Positions 27,110-34,800 of a DNA stretch of 64,000 nucleotides are shown piece by piece. Origin of the DNA: Aureimonas endophytica (lineage in GTDB: Bacteria; Pseudomonadota; Alphaproteobacteria; Rhizobiales; Rhizobiaceae). How positions within the stretch are numbered: position 1 is the stretch's first letter; every line of letters starts with the position of its first letter. The stretch is from NCBI RefSeq assembly GCF_014642635.1, contig NZ_BMIQ01000005.1, forward strand, positions 186,001-250,000, read 5' to 3'. Below the pieces are notes generated by a model that had not been told where the DNA came from, made no database searches, and worked only from the letters and a program-made list of their open reading frames with translations. A program made the position numbers and the translations under genes.

Positions 27110-28000
27110 GTGGCGGCCAGTCTCACCGAAACGCGCGTCGCGGCGCCGCTGGCCGAGCGCCTCGTCGCCGACAGCGGCGCCGATGTCGTGCTGCACTGGC
27201 TCGGGCAGGCCGGATTCCTCATCCAGGCCGGGCGCCACCGGCTGCTGATCGATCCCTATCTCTCCGACACGCTGGCCGAGAAATATCGCGGCCGCGCGAC
27301 GCCGCACGAACGGCTGATGCCGGCGCCGATCGAGCCGGAGGCGCTCGGCGCCGTCGATCTCGTCATCGTCACCCATCACCATACCGACCATATGGACCCC
27401 GGCACGCTCGCCCCCCTCGCCGCCCGCCTGCCGGGCCTGCGCTTCGTCGTGCCGAAGGCGAGCGCGGCGGAGGCGATGCGCCGGGCGGGCGTCTCGCCCG
27501 AACGGCTGATCGCGATGGAGGCCGGCGAGAAGACAGAGCCGCTGCCCGGCCTCGTAGTGACGGCGACGCGCGCCGCGCACGAGACGCTGGAGCGCGACGC
27601 GGAAGGCCATCACCGCTTTCTCGGCTACGGCCTTTCCTTCGCGCATCCGGCCCGCGCGCCGCTCACCCTCTTCCATTCCGGCGACACGGTGCCCTTTCCC
27701 GGCCAGGTCGAGGAGGTGCGGGCGCTCCGCGCCGATCTGGCGCTTCTGCCCGTCAACGGCCGCTCCGCCGCCCTCGCCGCGCAAGGCATCGCCGGCAATC
27801 TGACGCTGGACGAGGCGCTGGCGCTGACGGGCGCCGTCGGCATTCCGGCCATGATCGCCCATCATCATGGCCTCTTCGCCTTCAACACGCGGTCCCTGCC
27901 GGAGATCGAGGCGAAGGCGGCCGAGCCCGGTCTCGGCGCCCGGCTCGTTCCTGCCCGCATCGGGTCGGAAATCCGGCTTGCCGCCGCAGACAGGGCCTGA
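27110..28000 (+). CDS. Metallo-beta-lactamase-fold hydrolase, UlaG-like
   Basis: 296 residues from a GTG 5 bases after the previous stop. The metal motif is VIVTHHHTDHMDPGTL (HxHxDH) at about residues 82-97; further ligands are probably the His in RAAHETLERD, the Asp in HSGDTVPF and the HHH of MIAHHHGLFA. UlaG is an ascorbate-6-phosphate lactonase, and this sub-family often opens lactone rings of sugar acids. In this operon, between a dehydrogenase and an FAD oxidase, it could hydrolyse a lactone formed by sugar oxidation. That role is inference. Confidence 0.78.
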   Translation: MAASLTETRVAAPLAERLVADSGADVVLHWLGQAGFLIQAGRHRLLIDPYLSDTLAEKYRGRATPHERLMPAPIEPEALGAVDLVIVTHHHTDHMDPGTLAPLAARLPGLRFVVPKASAAEAMRRAGVSPERLIAMEAGEKTEPLPGLVVTATRAAHETLERDAEGHHRFLGYGLSFAHPARAPLTLFHSGDTVPFPGQVEEVRALRADLALLPVNGRSAALAAQGIAGNLTLDEALALTGAVGIPAMIAHHHGLFAFNTRSLPEIEAKAAEPGLGARLVPARIGSEIRLAAADRA

Positions 28001-28004
28001 CGCG

Positions 28005-29450
28005 ATGAGTTCCTCCCTTTCCCCCCTCCCCTCGCTCGCCGAGCTGGCCGCCGGCTTTCCGGCCGACTTCCTCGTCGCCGATCCCGATCTTGCCGCCGGC
28101 TATGGCCGCGACCGGACGGGCGACTATGCCGGCACGAGCTTCGCCGTCGCGCGGCCGCGCTCGGCGGAGGAGCTCGCGGCGCTCGTCCGCCGCTGCGCCG
28201 CGCTCGGCCTCGGCCTCGTGCCGCAGGGGGGTCTCACCGGCCTCGTCGGCGCGGCGGTGCCGGGCGAGGCGCCGCCGGAAGTCGTCGTCTCGCTCGACCG
28301 GATGAGCGCGGTGCGCAGCCTCGATCCCATCGGCTATACGATGGTGGTGGAGGCGGGCTGCGTCCTGGAAACGGCCAAGCAGGCGGCGGATGCCGCCGAT
28401 CTCCTCCTGCCCATCACCTTCGGCGCGCAGGGCTCCTGCCGCATCGGCGGCAATGTCTCGACCAATGCCGGCGGCTTCAACGTGCTGCGCTACGGCATGA
28501 CGCGCGACCTCGTGCTCGGGCTCGAAGTGGTGCTGCCGGACGGGCGGATCTGGAACGGGCTGCGCACGCTGCGGAAGGACAATCGCGGCTACGACCTGAA
28601 GCAGCTCTTCATCGGCGCGGAAGGCACGCTCGGCATCGTCACCGCCGCCGCGCTGAAGCTGTTTCCGAAGCCGACGCAGGTCGAGACGGCGCTGATCGGC
28701 CTTGCCAGCGTCGAGGAGGCGATGGCGCTCTATGCGAGGGCGCGGCGCAGCTGCAGCGATCTGCTGTCCGCCTTCGAACTGATCCTGCGCGACGGGCTGG
28801 ATCTCGCCCTCGCCCACCGCCCGGAGCTCGGCGATCCGCTGGAGACCCGCTGTCCGGTCTATGTGCTGATGGAGCTTGCCGCCGGCGGCAGCGTCGATCT
28901 GCGCGCCGTTCTCGAACGGGCGCTGGAGGAGGCGGGCGAGCATCTTCTCGACGGCACGATCGCCACCAGCCGCGCCCAGGCGGACAGGCTCTGGTTCTAT
29001 CGCGAGGCGATGGTCGAGGCGCAGAGCCGGGGCGGCCCCTATTACCGCACCGACGTCTCCGTGCCGATCGCCGCGATCCCGGCCTTTCTGGACAGCGTCC
29101 TCGCCGAACTCGCCGGCAGCCTGCCGGAGGGGCGGCCGATCACCTACGGCCATGTCGGCGACGGCAATATCCACCTCAACGTCGTGCCGCCCGCCGACTG
29201 GTCGAGAGAGGCGCGCAAGCGCCTGTTCGCCGAGGCCGAGGAGGTGATCTTCACGGCGGTCGACCGCTTCGCCGGCTCGATCAGCGCCGAGCACGGCATC
29301 GGCCGGTCGAAGAAGCGCGCGCTGATGGCGCGGATCGACCCCGTGACGCTCGACCTGATGCGCGGCCTGAAGGACATGCTCGACCCCGACCACCGCTTCA
29401 GCAGCGGCCGCATCTTCGACCGCCGCCCGGCCGAGCCGCCGGCCCCGTGA
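28005..29450 (+). CDS. FAD-linked oxidase/dehydrogenase, GlcD/D-2-hydroxyglutarate dehydrogenase-like
   Basis: 481 residues from MSSSLSPLPSLAELA, 4 bases after the previous stop. The FAD-binding PCMH domain shows LVPQGGLTGLVGAAVPGEAP, GGNVSTNAGGFNVLRYGMTR and FIGAEGTLGIVTAAALKLF. The FAD_oxidase_C domain has TYGHVGDGNIHLNVVPP (metal His) and the catalytic-side SAEHGIGRSKKRALM. Such enzymes oxidise D-2-hydroxyacids and pass electrons to quinone or ETF. As the last gene of the sugar cassette it probably oxidises a D-hydroxyacid product. The exact substrate is not readable. Confidence 0.86.
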   Translation: MSSSLSPLPSLAELAAGFPADFLVADPDLAAGYGRDRTGDYAGTSFAVARPRSAEELAALVRRCAALGLGLVPQGGLTGLVGAAVPGEAPPEVVVSLDRMSAVRSLDPIGYTMVVEAGCVLETAKQAADAADLLLPITFGAQGSCRIGGNVSTNAGGFNVLRYGMTRDLVLGLEVVLPDGRIWNGLRTLRKDNRGYDLKQLFIGAEGTLGIVTAAALKLFPKPTQVETALIGLASVEEAMALYARARRSCSDLLSAFELILRDGLDLALAHRPELGDPLETRCPVYVLMELAAGGSVDLRAVLERALEEAGEHLLDGTIATSRAQADRLWFYREAMVEAQSRGGPYYRTDVSVPIAAIPAFLDSVLAELAGSLPEGRPITYGHVGDGNIHLNVVPPADWSREARKRLFAEAEEVIFTAVDRFAGSISAEHGIGRSKKRALMARIDPVTLDLMRGLKDMLDPDHRFSSGRIFDRRPAEPPAP

Positions 29451-29827
29451 CGATCCGCGAGCGCCGCCGCAAGTCGTCCTTCAGTATTATCTAACTATAG
29501 GACGGGCCGAGACACTATATCCTCGGCAAAGATTCGACGGTCTTGCGTCCAGCGATGGACGCAGCGCGCCATACAGTGCCTCGCATCGCTGCGGCCATGC
29601 CTGCAGTCCTCGGCACCCCCGTTTCCGCGTCGTCATCCCGGCCCCGAGCCGGGATCCATGCCTCGGCCGAACCGCCTGGGTTATATTAGAGACCGACCTT
29701 CGTCCGCCACGCTCCCGGCCTGACGCGACCGGCTTGGAATGGATCCCGGCGCAAGGCCGGGATGACGAACTGGCGAGGCGGTGCGAAGCGGCGAGGCAGG
29801 GCCGGACTTGCGAAGATTCAGGCGCCG
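29451..29827. other. Intergenic region holding repeat copy B
   Basis: 377 bases between the convergent oxidase and CheY genes. The first part (29480-29560) is AT-richer and contains no frame I can support. The rest is mostly the dispersed repeat at 29631-29768. Confidence 0.6.
29631..29768. repeat. Dispersed ~139-bp palindromic intergenic repeat, copy B
   Basis: Ends are GTCATCCCGGCCCCGAGCC and GGCGCAAGGCCGGGATGACG. The inner right part reads GACGCGACCGGCTTGGAATG, shared with copy C in the same orientation. Length is 138 bp. Confidence 0.87.
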
Positions 29828-30214
29828 TCAGAGCCGCCCGACGACCGCTTCGATCGTCTTCTGGAGGACGGGAACGGTGATGGGTTTCACCAGGAAGTTG
29901 TTGACGCCGAGGGCGGCGGCCTTCTGGACGAGCTCCTTGTTGCCGCGGCCCGAAAGGATGATGAAAGGCACCTTTTTGGTGGGCGCGTAGGAGCGGATGG
30001 CCTGGAGGAGCTGGAGGCCGTCGAGTTTCGGCATGTTGAAGTCGGAGATGACGATATGGCAGGGCGAGGCCATCATGGATTTGAGGGCCTGTTCACCGTC
30101 TTCGGCGGTGACGATGTTGCGGATGCCGAGCTGGTCGAGGGCGTCGCGGATCAGCATGCGGCTGGTGCGCTGGTCGTCGACGATCATGACCTTCAATTGT
30201 GCCCTGAGGCTCAT
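29828..30214 (-). CDS. CheY-like single-domain response regulator
   Basis: 128 residues from MSLRAQLKVMIVDDQRTSRM. The acidic pair is in VDDQ, the phospho-acceptor Asp in VISDFNMPKLDG (about residue 57), the Thr/Ser in ILSGRG and the Lys in FLVKPITVP. It has no output domain, so it should act by protein contact, as motor CheY or phosphate-sink proteins do. It is last in a minus-strand group with an Hpt protein, a second CheY and a STAS protein. ISDFNMPKLDG is typical of the rhizobial CheY2 class. Confidence 0.9.
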   Translation of the reverse strand: MSLRAQLKVMIVDDQRTSRMLIRDALDQLGIRNIVTAEDGEQALKSMMASPCHIVISDFNMPKLDGLQLLQAIRSYAPTKKVPFIILSGRGNKELVQKAAALGVNNFLVKPITVPVLQKTIEAVVGRL

Positions 30215-30356
30215 GGTCGGATTTCCTCTGATCTTCTTGTTCCGCTCTGCCCGCACCCGCCGAAGCGATCGTCCGAGCCAGCGTTCACCTTGGGTTTCTC
30301 GAAAGTTTCGAGCCGCCGCCCCGGCGGCGGGGCGGAAGCGATGCGGCGCGACCGCC

Positions 30357-31244
30357 TCAAGCCGGTTCCACCGCCGGTTCCTCCTCGTCGGGAACGAATT
30401 CCGCGCCGGGTTCGGACTGGATCTGCATGAGCAGCGAGGCGAAGGCGGCGTCGAGCGAGGGCGCGCCCTCCCCCGTCTCCTCCGGCATCGCCTCGACGGC
30501 GAGCTCGCAATCCCATTCGGCGAATTCGAAGACGGCGCGGATATCGGCTTCGCTGGAGCGCGTCGTCAGCTCGATCGTCCAGGTGAAATAGGCGCCTTCC
30601 GGCTCGATCTCGGCGAGCGGCGGCAGGTCCCCCGTGTCGCAGCGGACGCTGCCCGTGCCGAGCGCCAGACAGTCGCGGATGAGCCGCGCCGCCTCGTTGG
30701 CCTTCTGGTAGAGTTCCGGCTGGGGCCGGAAGGTGATGCGATAGGTGGTTTCCGGCAGGGCGCCGAAGACGTCCGACAGGTCGATCTCGACCGGCACGAA
30801 TTCCAGCCCCTCCATGCCGTCGTCGCCTTCCGGCGCGCTGCCGCCCGACCAGAAGCGGGCGATGGCCGCGCCCTTCTCGCCGGAATAGGCCTTCAGTTCC
30901 TCGACGAGGCCCATCATCCGGTCCCGGTCGCGCGCGGCGGCGACGAGATCGGCGAGCTGCCGGGCCGAGCGCTGCGCCAGATCGAGCACCGGCGCGCTCG
31001 GCTCCAGCCGCTCGTTGCGGATCTCGTCCAGCATCGCCTCGAACAGATGGGCGAAATGCACGAGATCGTCGAAATGGAAGGCGCCGCCGCCGCCCTTGAT
31101 CGAATGGACGGCGCGAAAGGCGACATTGGCCGTGTCGAGGCTGCGGTCGCCCCCGCCGATCGCTAGCAGGCTCGCGTCCAGTTCGCGCAAGCCCTCGGCG
31201 CATTCCTCGAAGAAGGTCTGCCGGATTTCGGCCATCGCATCCAT
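30357..31244 (-). CDS. CheA-like protein with Hpt domain but no kinase core
   Basis: 295 residues; CheA is normally 600-750. The P1/Hpt domain (about 1-110) has the phosphorylatable His in AVHSIKGGGGAFHFDDLVHF. A second part (about 150-255) contains FRPQPELYQKANEAARLIRD and EGAYFTWTIELTTRSSEADI, as found after P1 in some alphaproteobacterial CheA proteins. The P3 dimerisation, P4 ATPase and P5 CheW-like domains are absent: a stop codon follows an acidic tail (PDEEEPAVEPA). No remnant of the kinase core lies in the 142 bases before the next gene. It could relay phosphate between the two CheY proteins and a kinase encoded elsewhere, such as the hybrid kinases at 47187 and 50412. Confidence 0.8.
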   Translation of the reverse strand: MDAMAEIRQTFFEECAEGLRELDASLLAIGGGDRSLDTANVAFRAVHSIKGGGGAFHFDDLVHFAHLFEAMLDEIRNERLEPSAPVLDLAQRSARQLADLVAAARDRDRMMGLVEELKAYSGEKGAAIARFWSGGSAPEGDDGMEGLEFVPVEIDLSDVFGALPETTYRITFRPQPELYQKANEAARLIRDCLALGTGSVRCDTGDLPPLAEIEPEGAYFTWTIELTTRSSEADIRAVFEFAEWDCELAVEAMPEETGEGAPSLDAAFASLLMQIQSEPGAEFVPDEEEPAVEPA

Positions 31245-31279
31245 GCGAAAGTTCCTTGGCTGCTCGGTCGGCTTGCGGC

Positions 31280-31648
31280 TCAGGCGGCGACGCGGTTGAT
31301 GGCGTCGACGAGCTTGACGGGGTCGAAGGGCTTGACGATCCAGCCGGTGGCGCCGGCGCGGCGGGCGCGAGCCTTCTTCTCGGCGTCGCTTTCGGTGGTC
31401 AGCACCAGGATGGGGATGGCGCGGCGCTCGGCATCGGCGCGCACATGCTCGATGAATTCCAGCCCGTCCATGCGCGGCATGTTGACGTCCGTCACGATCA
31501 CGTCCGGCAGGTCCATGCCGTCCAGCACTTCCAGGCCATGCACGCCGTCCTCGGCCTGCACCACGTTGAACCCCGCCCCGTTCAGAGCCTGAAACAGCAT
31601 CTGCCGCATCGTGCGGGAATCATCGACCGTCAGAATGGTCATCGTCAT
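31280..31648 (-). CDS. CheY-like single-domain response regulator
   Basis: 122 residues from MTMTILTVDDSRTMRQML. Acidic residues are in VDDS, the phospho-Asp in VIVTDVNMPRMDG (about 54), Thr in VLTTESD and Lys in IVKPFDP. This is the CheY class seen at the head of alphaproteobacterial che operons. Its ATG overlaps the stop of the STAS gene by 4 bases (ATGA), so the two are translationally coupled. The Hpt protein gene follows 35 bases downstream and is the obvious phosphodonor partner. Confidence 0.92.
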   Translation of the reverse strand: MTMTILTVDDSRTMRQMLFQALNGAGFNVVQAEDGVHGLEVLDGMDLPDVIVTDVNMPRMDGLEFIEHVRADAERRAIPILVLTTESDAEKKARARRAGATGWIVKPFDPVKLVDAINRVAA

Positions 31649-31950
31649 TGTACGGCGTCCTTGCCGGTGAGCGATTGAATGGTGAAGCCGAGAAGGGCGA
31701 GCCCTTCCTCGAAATTGCGCGACGGCGCCGCAATCGTGACCGCGCGGCCCTCGTCCTGCCAGGCGGCGACCGCGCCGCAGAGGATCTGGAGGCATTGGCC
31801 GCCGAGGCGCTGCACCTGCGAGGCGTCGAGCACGAGATCGGCGCCGCGCCGGGCGAGCACCGCCTCGTGCAAGGATGCCGCGGCCTTGATGTCGAGGATC
31901 GCCGGCAAGTCGAGCCGGGGCGAGGACGACAGAGGCGGTGGCTGATTCAT
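31645..31950 (-). CDS. STAS-domain protein (chemotaxis-operon type)
   Basis: 101 residues from MNQPPPLSSSPRL. The STAS core reads LPAILDIKAAASLHEAVLAR, ADLVLDASQVQRLGGQCLQI, then AVTIAAPSRNFEEGLALLGF. Ser lies in DASQVQRLGG at the position phosphorylated in anti-sigma antagonists. Such small STAS proteins open che operons of rhizobia. It is first in the operon and coupled to the CheY gene. A binding partner could be the receiver-ATPase protein at 46243, whose ATPase is of the anti-sigma type; this is speculation. Confidence 0.8.
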   Translation of the reverse strand: MNQPPPLSSSPRLDLPAILDIKAAASLHEAVLARRGADLVLDASQVQRLGGQCLQILCGAVAAWQDEGRAVTIAAPSRNFEEGLALLGFTIQSLTGKDAVQ

Positions 31951-32252
31951 CAAGGTTCTCCGAACAAACCGCGATGGCATGGCTGAGGTTTCGCCCGACG
32001 CCCGTCAACAACGGCCCCGGACAACCTTCGAGATGCATGATGCCGCCGAAGCTTTAAACGAGCGTGTCGAACTATGTTGAAGCGAAGATTTACCCGTCGG
32101 TAGCGCTTCATTTACTCTACTCGGTCCATGCTGCGGATCGCGGCAACCGGGAGGAACGGATGAGCGGGAGCCGCGACGGATCTGGACCATGGCTCCGCCC
32201 CGCGCCTGCCGAAGACAGGGCGAAAATCGCCAGAACGGGCCCTGGACGCGCC
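31951..32252. other. Intergenic region upstream of the che-like operon
   Basis: About 300 bases. 32040-32135 is AT-rich for this window (AAGCTTTAAACGAG, then ATGTTGAAGCGAAGATTTAC) and probably carries the minus-strand promoter of the STAS gene. The part nearer 32252 is the downstream flank of the HTH gene. I see no ORF that I can support. Confidence 0.4.
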
Positions 32253-33062
32253 TCAGGAATCGGGCATGGAACTTGCTCCTCCTCTTTTCCAAAGCTTTTC
32301 AGAAGCCGCTTGTCGGCTTCTGGCCATGGGTCTGGAGGACTCTGGAGGATGGATGGTTTGGGTTTGGTTTTTGGATGACAGAAGTGTCACCCTATCCAAC
32401 CCAAGCGCCTTGCCGGCGAAGGGGCGGAACAGGGCGGCGGGCGTTTCGGCGAGCCAGCGCGCGAGGCCCTTCGCCTCCTCGTAGAAGGGCAGCACGCGTT
32501 CGGTGAGGCGGATCGTCAGGCCGAGATGCAGGCCGCGCGCATTCTTGGCGATCGCCAGCTCCACATAGCCGAAGCGCACCAGATCGACGAGATAGCGGCG
32601 AATGGTGCGGGTGGAGCGCGCCATGATGTTGCCGGCGGTGCCCTTGGTGATGGTCGTCTCCCGCCCCTTGCCGCAGCGGGCGCGCAGCACCTGGAGGAAG
32701 GCCTTGGCATTCGGCGTCAGGCGGTCGTCGCGCGCCGCCGTCGTCGCCATGTCGCGGGCATATTGCCGGCTCTGGTTCGGTTCGGCACGCGTGTGGCGCG
32801 GCCGGGCGGGGGCAAGGCGCCGCGCCTCCCGCACCGCCGCCGCGCGGCCGATATTGGCCGAGCGCCGCTGCGCCTCGGCGAGCGAGATCAGCCCGTCGGC
32901 CTGCATCCGCCAGATCGCGACGCGGGCCGCGAAATCCGGATGCGGCGCGAGGTCGGGCGCCGGCAGAAGGCTGAGCAGATCCGCTCCCGCGCCCTCCCCG
33001 TCCCGCGAGGCAAGCGTCGGCCGTGGCACGCCGATGGGCGTGCGATATCGATCTGCCACCAT
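32253..33062 (-). CDS. HTH protein in the repC position of a repABC-like locus (candidate replication initiator)
   Basis: 269 residues from MVADRYRTPIGVPRP, with AAGGA 7 bases upstream. The centre (about 110-190) is a winged-helix candidate: LTPNAKAFLQVLRARCGKGR, then TAGNIMARSTRTIRRYLVDL, VRFGYVELAIAKN and GLTIRLTERVLPFYEEAK. The N-terminal third is Arg/Ala-rich, and the last 40 residues look non-conserved. It is not recognisable as RepC, whose N-terminal strings I would expect to differ. It nevertheless lies exactly where repC lies, downstream of repB and behind an antisense-RNA-like leader. A replication initiator is the best inference; a plasmid regulator is the alternative. Confidence 0.6.
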   Translation of the reverse strand: MVADRYRTPIGVPRPTLASRDGEGAGADLLSLLPAPDLAPHPDFAARVAIWRMQADGLISLAEAQRRSANIGRAAAVREARRLAPARPRHTRAEPNQSRQYARDMATTAARDDRLTPNAKAFLQVLRARCGKGRETTITKGTAGNIMARSTRTIRRYLVDLVRFGYVELAIAKNARGLHLGLTIRLTERVLPFYEEAKGLARWLAETPAALFRPFAGKALGLDRVTLLSSKNQTQTIHPPESSRPMARSRQAASEKLWKRGGASSMPDS

Positions 33063-33117
33063 GGTGCCGTCCTTGCGCGAGGCAAAGCGAGCCCGTGGCG
33101 GAAAGCCGCGTTGTCAC

Positions 33118-33146
33118 TTGACGATGAGATCGGAGGAGCTTAAGTC
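33118..33146 (+). promoter_or_regulatory. Promoter of antisense RNA unit 1
   Basis: TTGACG (33118-33123) and TAAGTC (33141-33146) are 17 bases apart on the plus strand, opposite to the rep operon. The transcript would end at the hairpin and T-run at 33173-33206. Confidence 0.6.
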
Positions 33147-33152
33147 TGACCG

Positions 33153-33206
33153 CGACCAAGCAGATCAGAACGAGGCTCCGGCGGCTCCCGCTTCGGGGCC
33201 TTTTTC
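33153..33206 (+). ncRNA. Counter-transcribed RNA (ctRNA/incA-like), unit 1
   Basis: A short plus-strand RNA of about 54 bases is predicted between repB and the HTH gene, antisense to the rep mRNA leader. It ends in a 7-bp stem, AGGCTCC (33173-33179) with GGGGCCT (33195-33201), and a run of Ts. repABC plasmids carry just such a 50-60-base ctRNA in the repB-repC gap, where it represses initiator synthesis. Position, strand, size and terminator all fit. Confidence 0.65.
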
Positions 33207-33621
33207 TTTGCCTATGGCGTCTCCCTGTTGATGCGAAGCGGCGGCGGGCGGCGCGCGCCCAGGCGGCGCCCCTTCCAGCCGATGAGGTTCACGGCCGCTG
33301 GGTGAGAGCACGGGCGACGGGTCGAGGCGCGACGCGCCTCGCCTGCCCGCGCCGCCTCAGGGGCCGCGTCGAACCGAAGCGAGGATGAGCAGAGATCGGG
33401 ACGCGCGCTGGCAGGCCCCGCATGCCGGACGGCATGCATGCGCGCGATCGGGCCCAAAGGCCCACCAGCCTGTTGACGACGGACGCGAGGGTCCGGCGCC
33501 CGGAGCGCCGGCTCCGAGATATGCATCGCCATGTCCTTGCCCTTCATCGAGGCAAAGAAATCCGCTCGCCGAATGGGCGTCCCAGGCTTGCAAAGCTGAA
33601 GCGGAAATGCGATTCTCGGGT

Positions 33622-33671
33622 TGCTAGACGACGAGAAGGCTTCCGGGACGTGAGTTTCGGGGGCCTTTTTC
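33622..33671 (+). ncRNA. Counter-transcribed RNA-like unit 2 (duplicate)
   Basis: The same arrangement recurs about 465 bases on. A GAGGCAAAG string, weak boxes TTGCAA (33588-33593) and GATTCT (33611-33616), and a terminator with an 8-bp stem AGGCTTCC (33637-33644) / GGGGGCCT (33659-33666) plus T-run. Both units share GGGCCTTTTTCTTT at the end. Sequence between the matched parts has diverged, so the duplication is old or the unit was acquired from a related replicon. Confidence 0.5.
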
Positions 33672-33792
33672 TTTTGCCTGTCGGCTCCTCTGCTGAAGTC
33701 CCCGGCTCTTCCTCAGAAAGCCCGGCGACGGTGACGTGATCGAGCCCGAAGGGCTCCGGCCGAGAGCCGGGCGGGATACGCCCGGCGCCCGG

Positions 33793-34800
33793 TCATTCCT
33801 GCTCCGGCCCCTCGCCCATCCGCGCCGTGTAATCCTCGTAGAGCGCGGGCAGCCGCGCGGCGAGGAATTCGGCGAAGGACGGACCGAGATCCCGGTCGAT
33901 GACGAAGCGCGCGTCGCGATCGCCCGCAATCAGCGAAGCGATGCGACGGCCGGAATGGGCGATGACGGAGCGTTCCGTCGGCGGGGCGGCTTTGGTCGCG
34001 CTCGCGGCGGCGAGCAGCGCCGTGAAGCGCGCGTCGGACTCCGCCGGGACGCGGTCGAGATCCGCCATGCGGCGCTCGATCCGGGCCCGCGCCTGCGGGT
34101 CCTTCAGCGCCTCGGCCAAGGCCAGCCAGCGGCCGCGCCCGATCTTCGGCGCCCGCCCGACATGGCGCAGCACCCGCTCCGGCACGCCCCGCGCGATGGC
34201 AATCAGCTTCGAGGCCTCCGCCTTGTCGACGCTGAGCGCCTGCTGGATCACGTGCCGGCTGCGGCCGCTATCCTCCAGCCGCGCCGCGAAGACCGCGCGC
34301 TCGATGAAGGTAAGGTCCTGCCGGGCGGAATTTTCCAGCCCCTGCGCCACGGCCAGCGCCTCGTCGTCCAGCGCCCGCACCACGGCCCGCACCGGCCGCG
34401 CCAGCGCCCGCGCCGCGCGCACCCGGCGATGGCCGAAGGCGGTCTGGTAGCGCGCGGCATCCAGCGGATGGACGCGCAGCAGCACCGGGATCTCCTGGCC
34501 GTTCTCGGCGATCGAGGCCTTCAGCGCCTCGAAGGCCTCGGAATTCTCGTCGTCTGGAAACCGGTCGGCGAAGGGCGAGGGGTCGATGAGGAAGGGATCG
34601 ACCTCGACGATCTGCGAGCCTTCGGCGAGGCTCTGGCGCAAGGCCTCGTTCTCGCGCTCGACCTGGCTGAAGCTCTCCTTCATCGAGCGCACCGAGCCGG
34701 CGGAGACGCGCGGCACCCGCGCCGCGTTGTCTGCGGACAACTCCCCCTCCGCCGGACGCGCCGCGAAGATCGAGGCGAGCGATTTCGACCGCTTGCTCAT
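33793..34800 (-). CDS. repB: Plasmid partitioning protein RepB (ParB family)
   Basis: 335 residues, standard for repABC RepB. It starts MSKRSKSLASIFAARPAEG, as many RepB proteins do. The ParB/Srx domain shows GSQIVEVDPFLIDPSPFADR, ENGQEIPVLLRVHP and YQTAFGHRRVRAARAL. The HTH region is DLTFIERAVFAARLEDSGRS through VIQQALSVDKAEASKLIAI. It binds parS and with RepA (ParA) segregates the replicon. Its ATG overlaps the repA stop (ATGA). A perfect parS palindrome lies inside its 5' end at 34726-34741. The frame is intact, unlike repA. Confidence 0.93.
   Translation of the reverse strand: MSKRSKSLASIFAARPAEGELSADNAARVPRVSAGSVRSMKESFSQVERENEALRQSLAEGSQIVEVDPFLIDPSPFADRFPDDENSEAFEALKASIAENGQEIPVLLRVHPLDAARYQTAFGHRRVRAARALARPVRAVVRALDDEALAVAQGLENSARQDLTFIERAVFAARLEDSGRSRHVIQQALSVDKAEASKLIAIARGVPERVLRHVGRAPKIGRGRWLALAEALKDPQARARIERRMADLDRVPAESDARFTALLAAASATKAAPPTERSVIAHSGRRIASLIAGDRDARFVIDRDLGPSFAEFLAARLPALYEDYTARMGEGPEQE
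34726..34741. promoter_or_regulatory. parS: parS site (RepB binding), inside repB
   Basis: GTTGTCTGCGGACAAC fits the repABC parS consensus GTTNNCNGCNGNNAAC at all ten fixed positions. It sits in the first 25 codons of repB. Confidence 0.9.

Noticed and set aside
33212-33547. Minus-strand frame of 111 codons between repB and the HTH gene
   Set aside because: It starts near an AAGGAC-ATG like the HTH gene does, but the product is Arg/Pro/Ala-rich without a domain. It looks like decayed leader sequence next to ctRNA unit 2.
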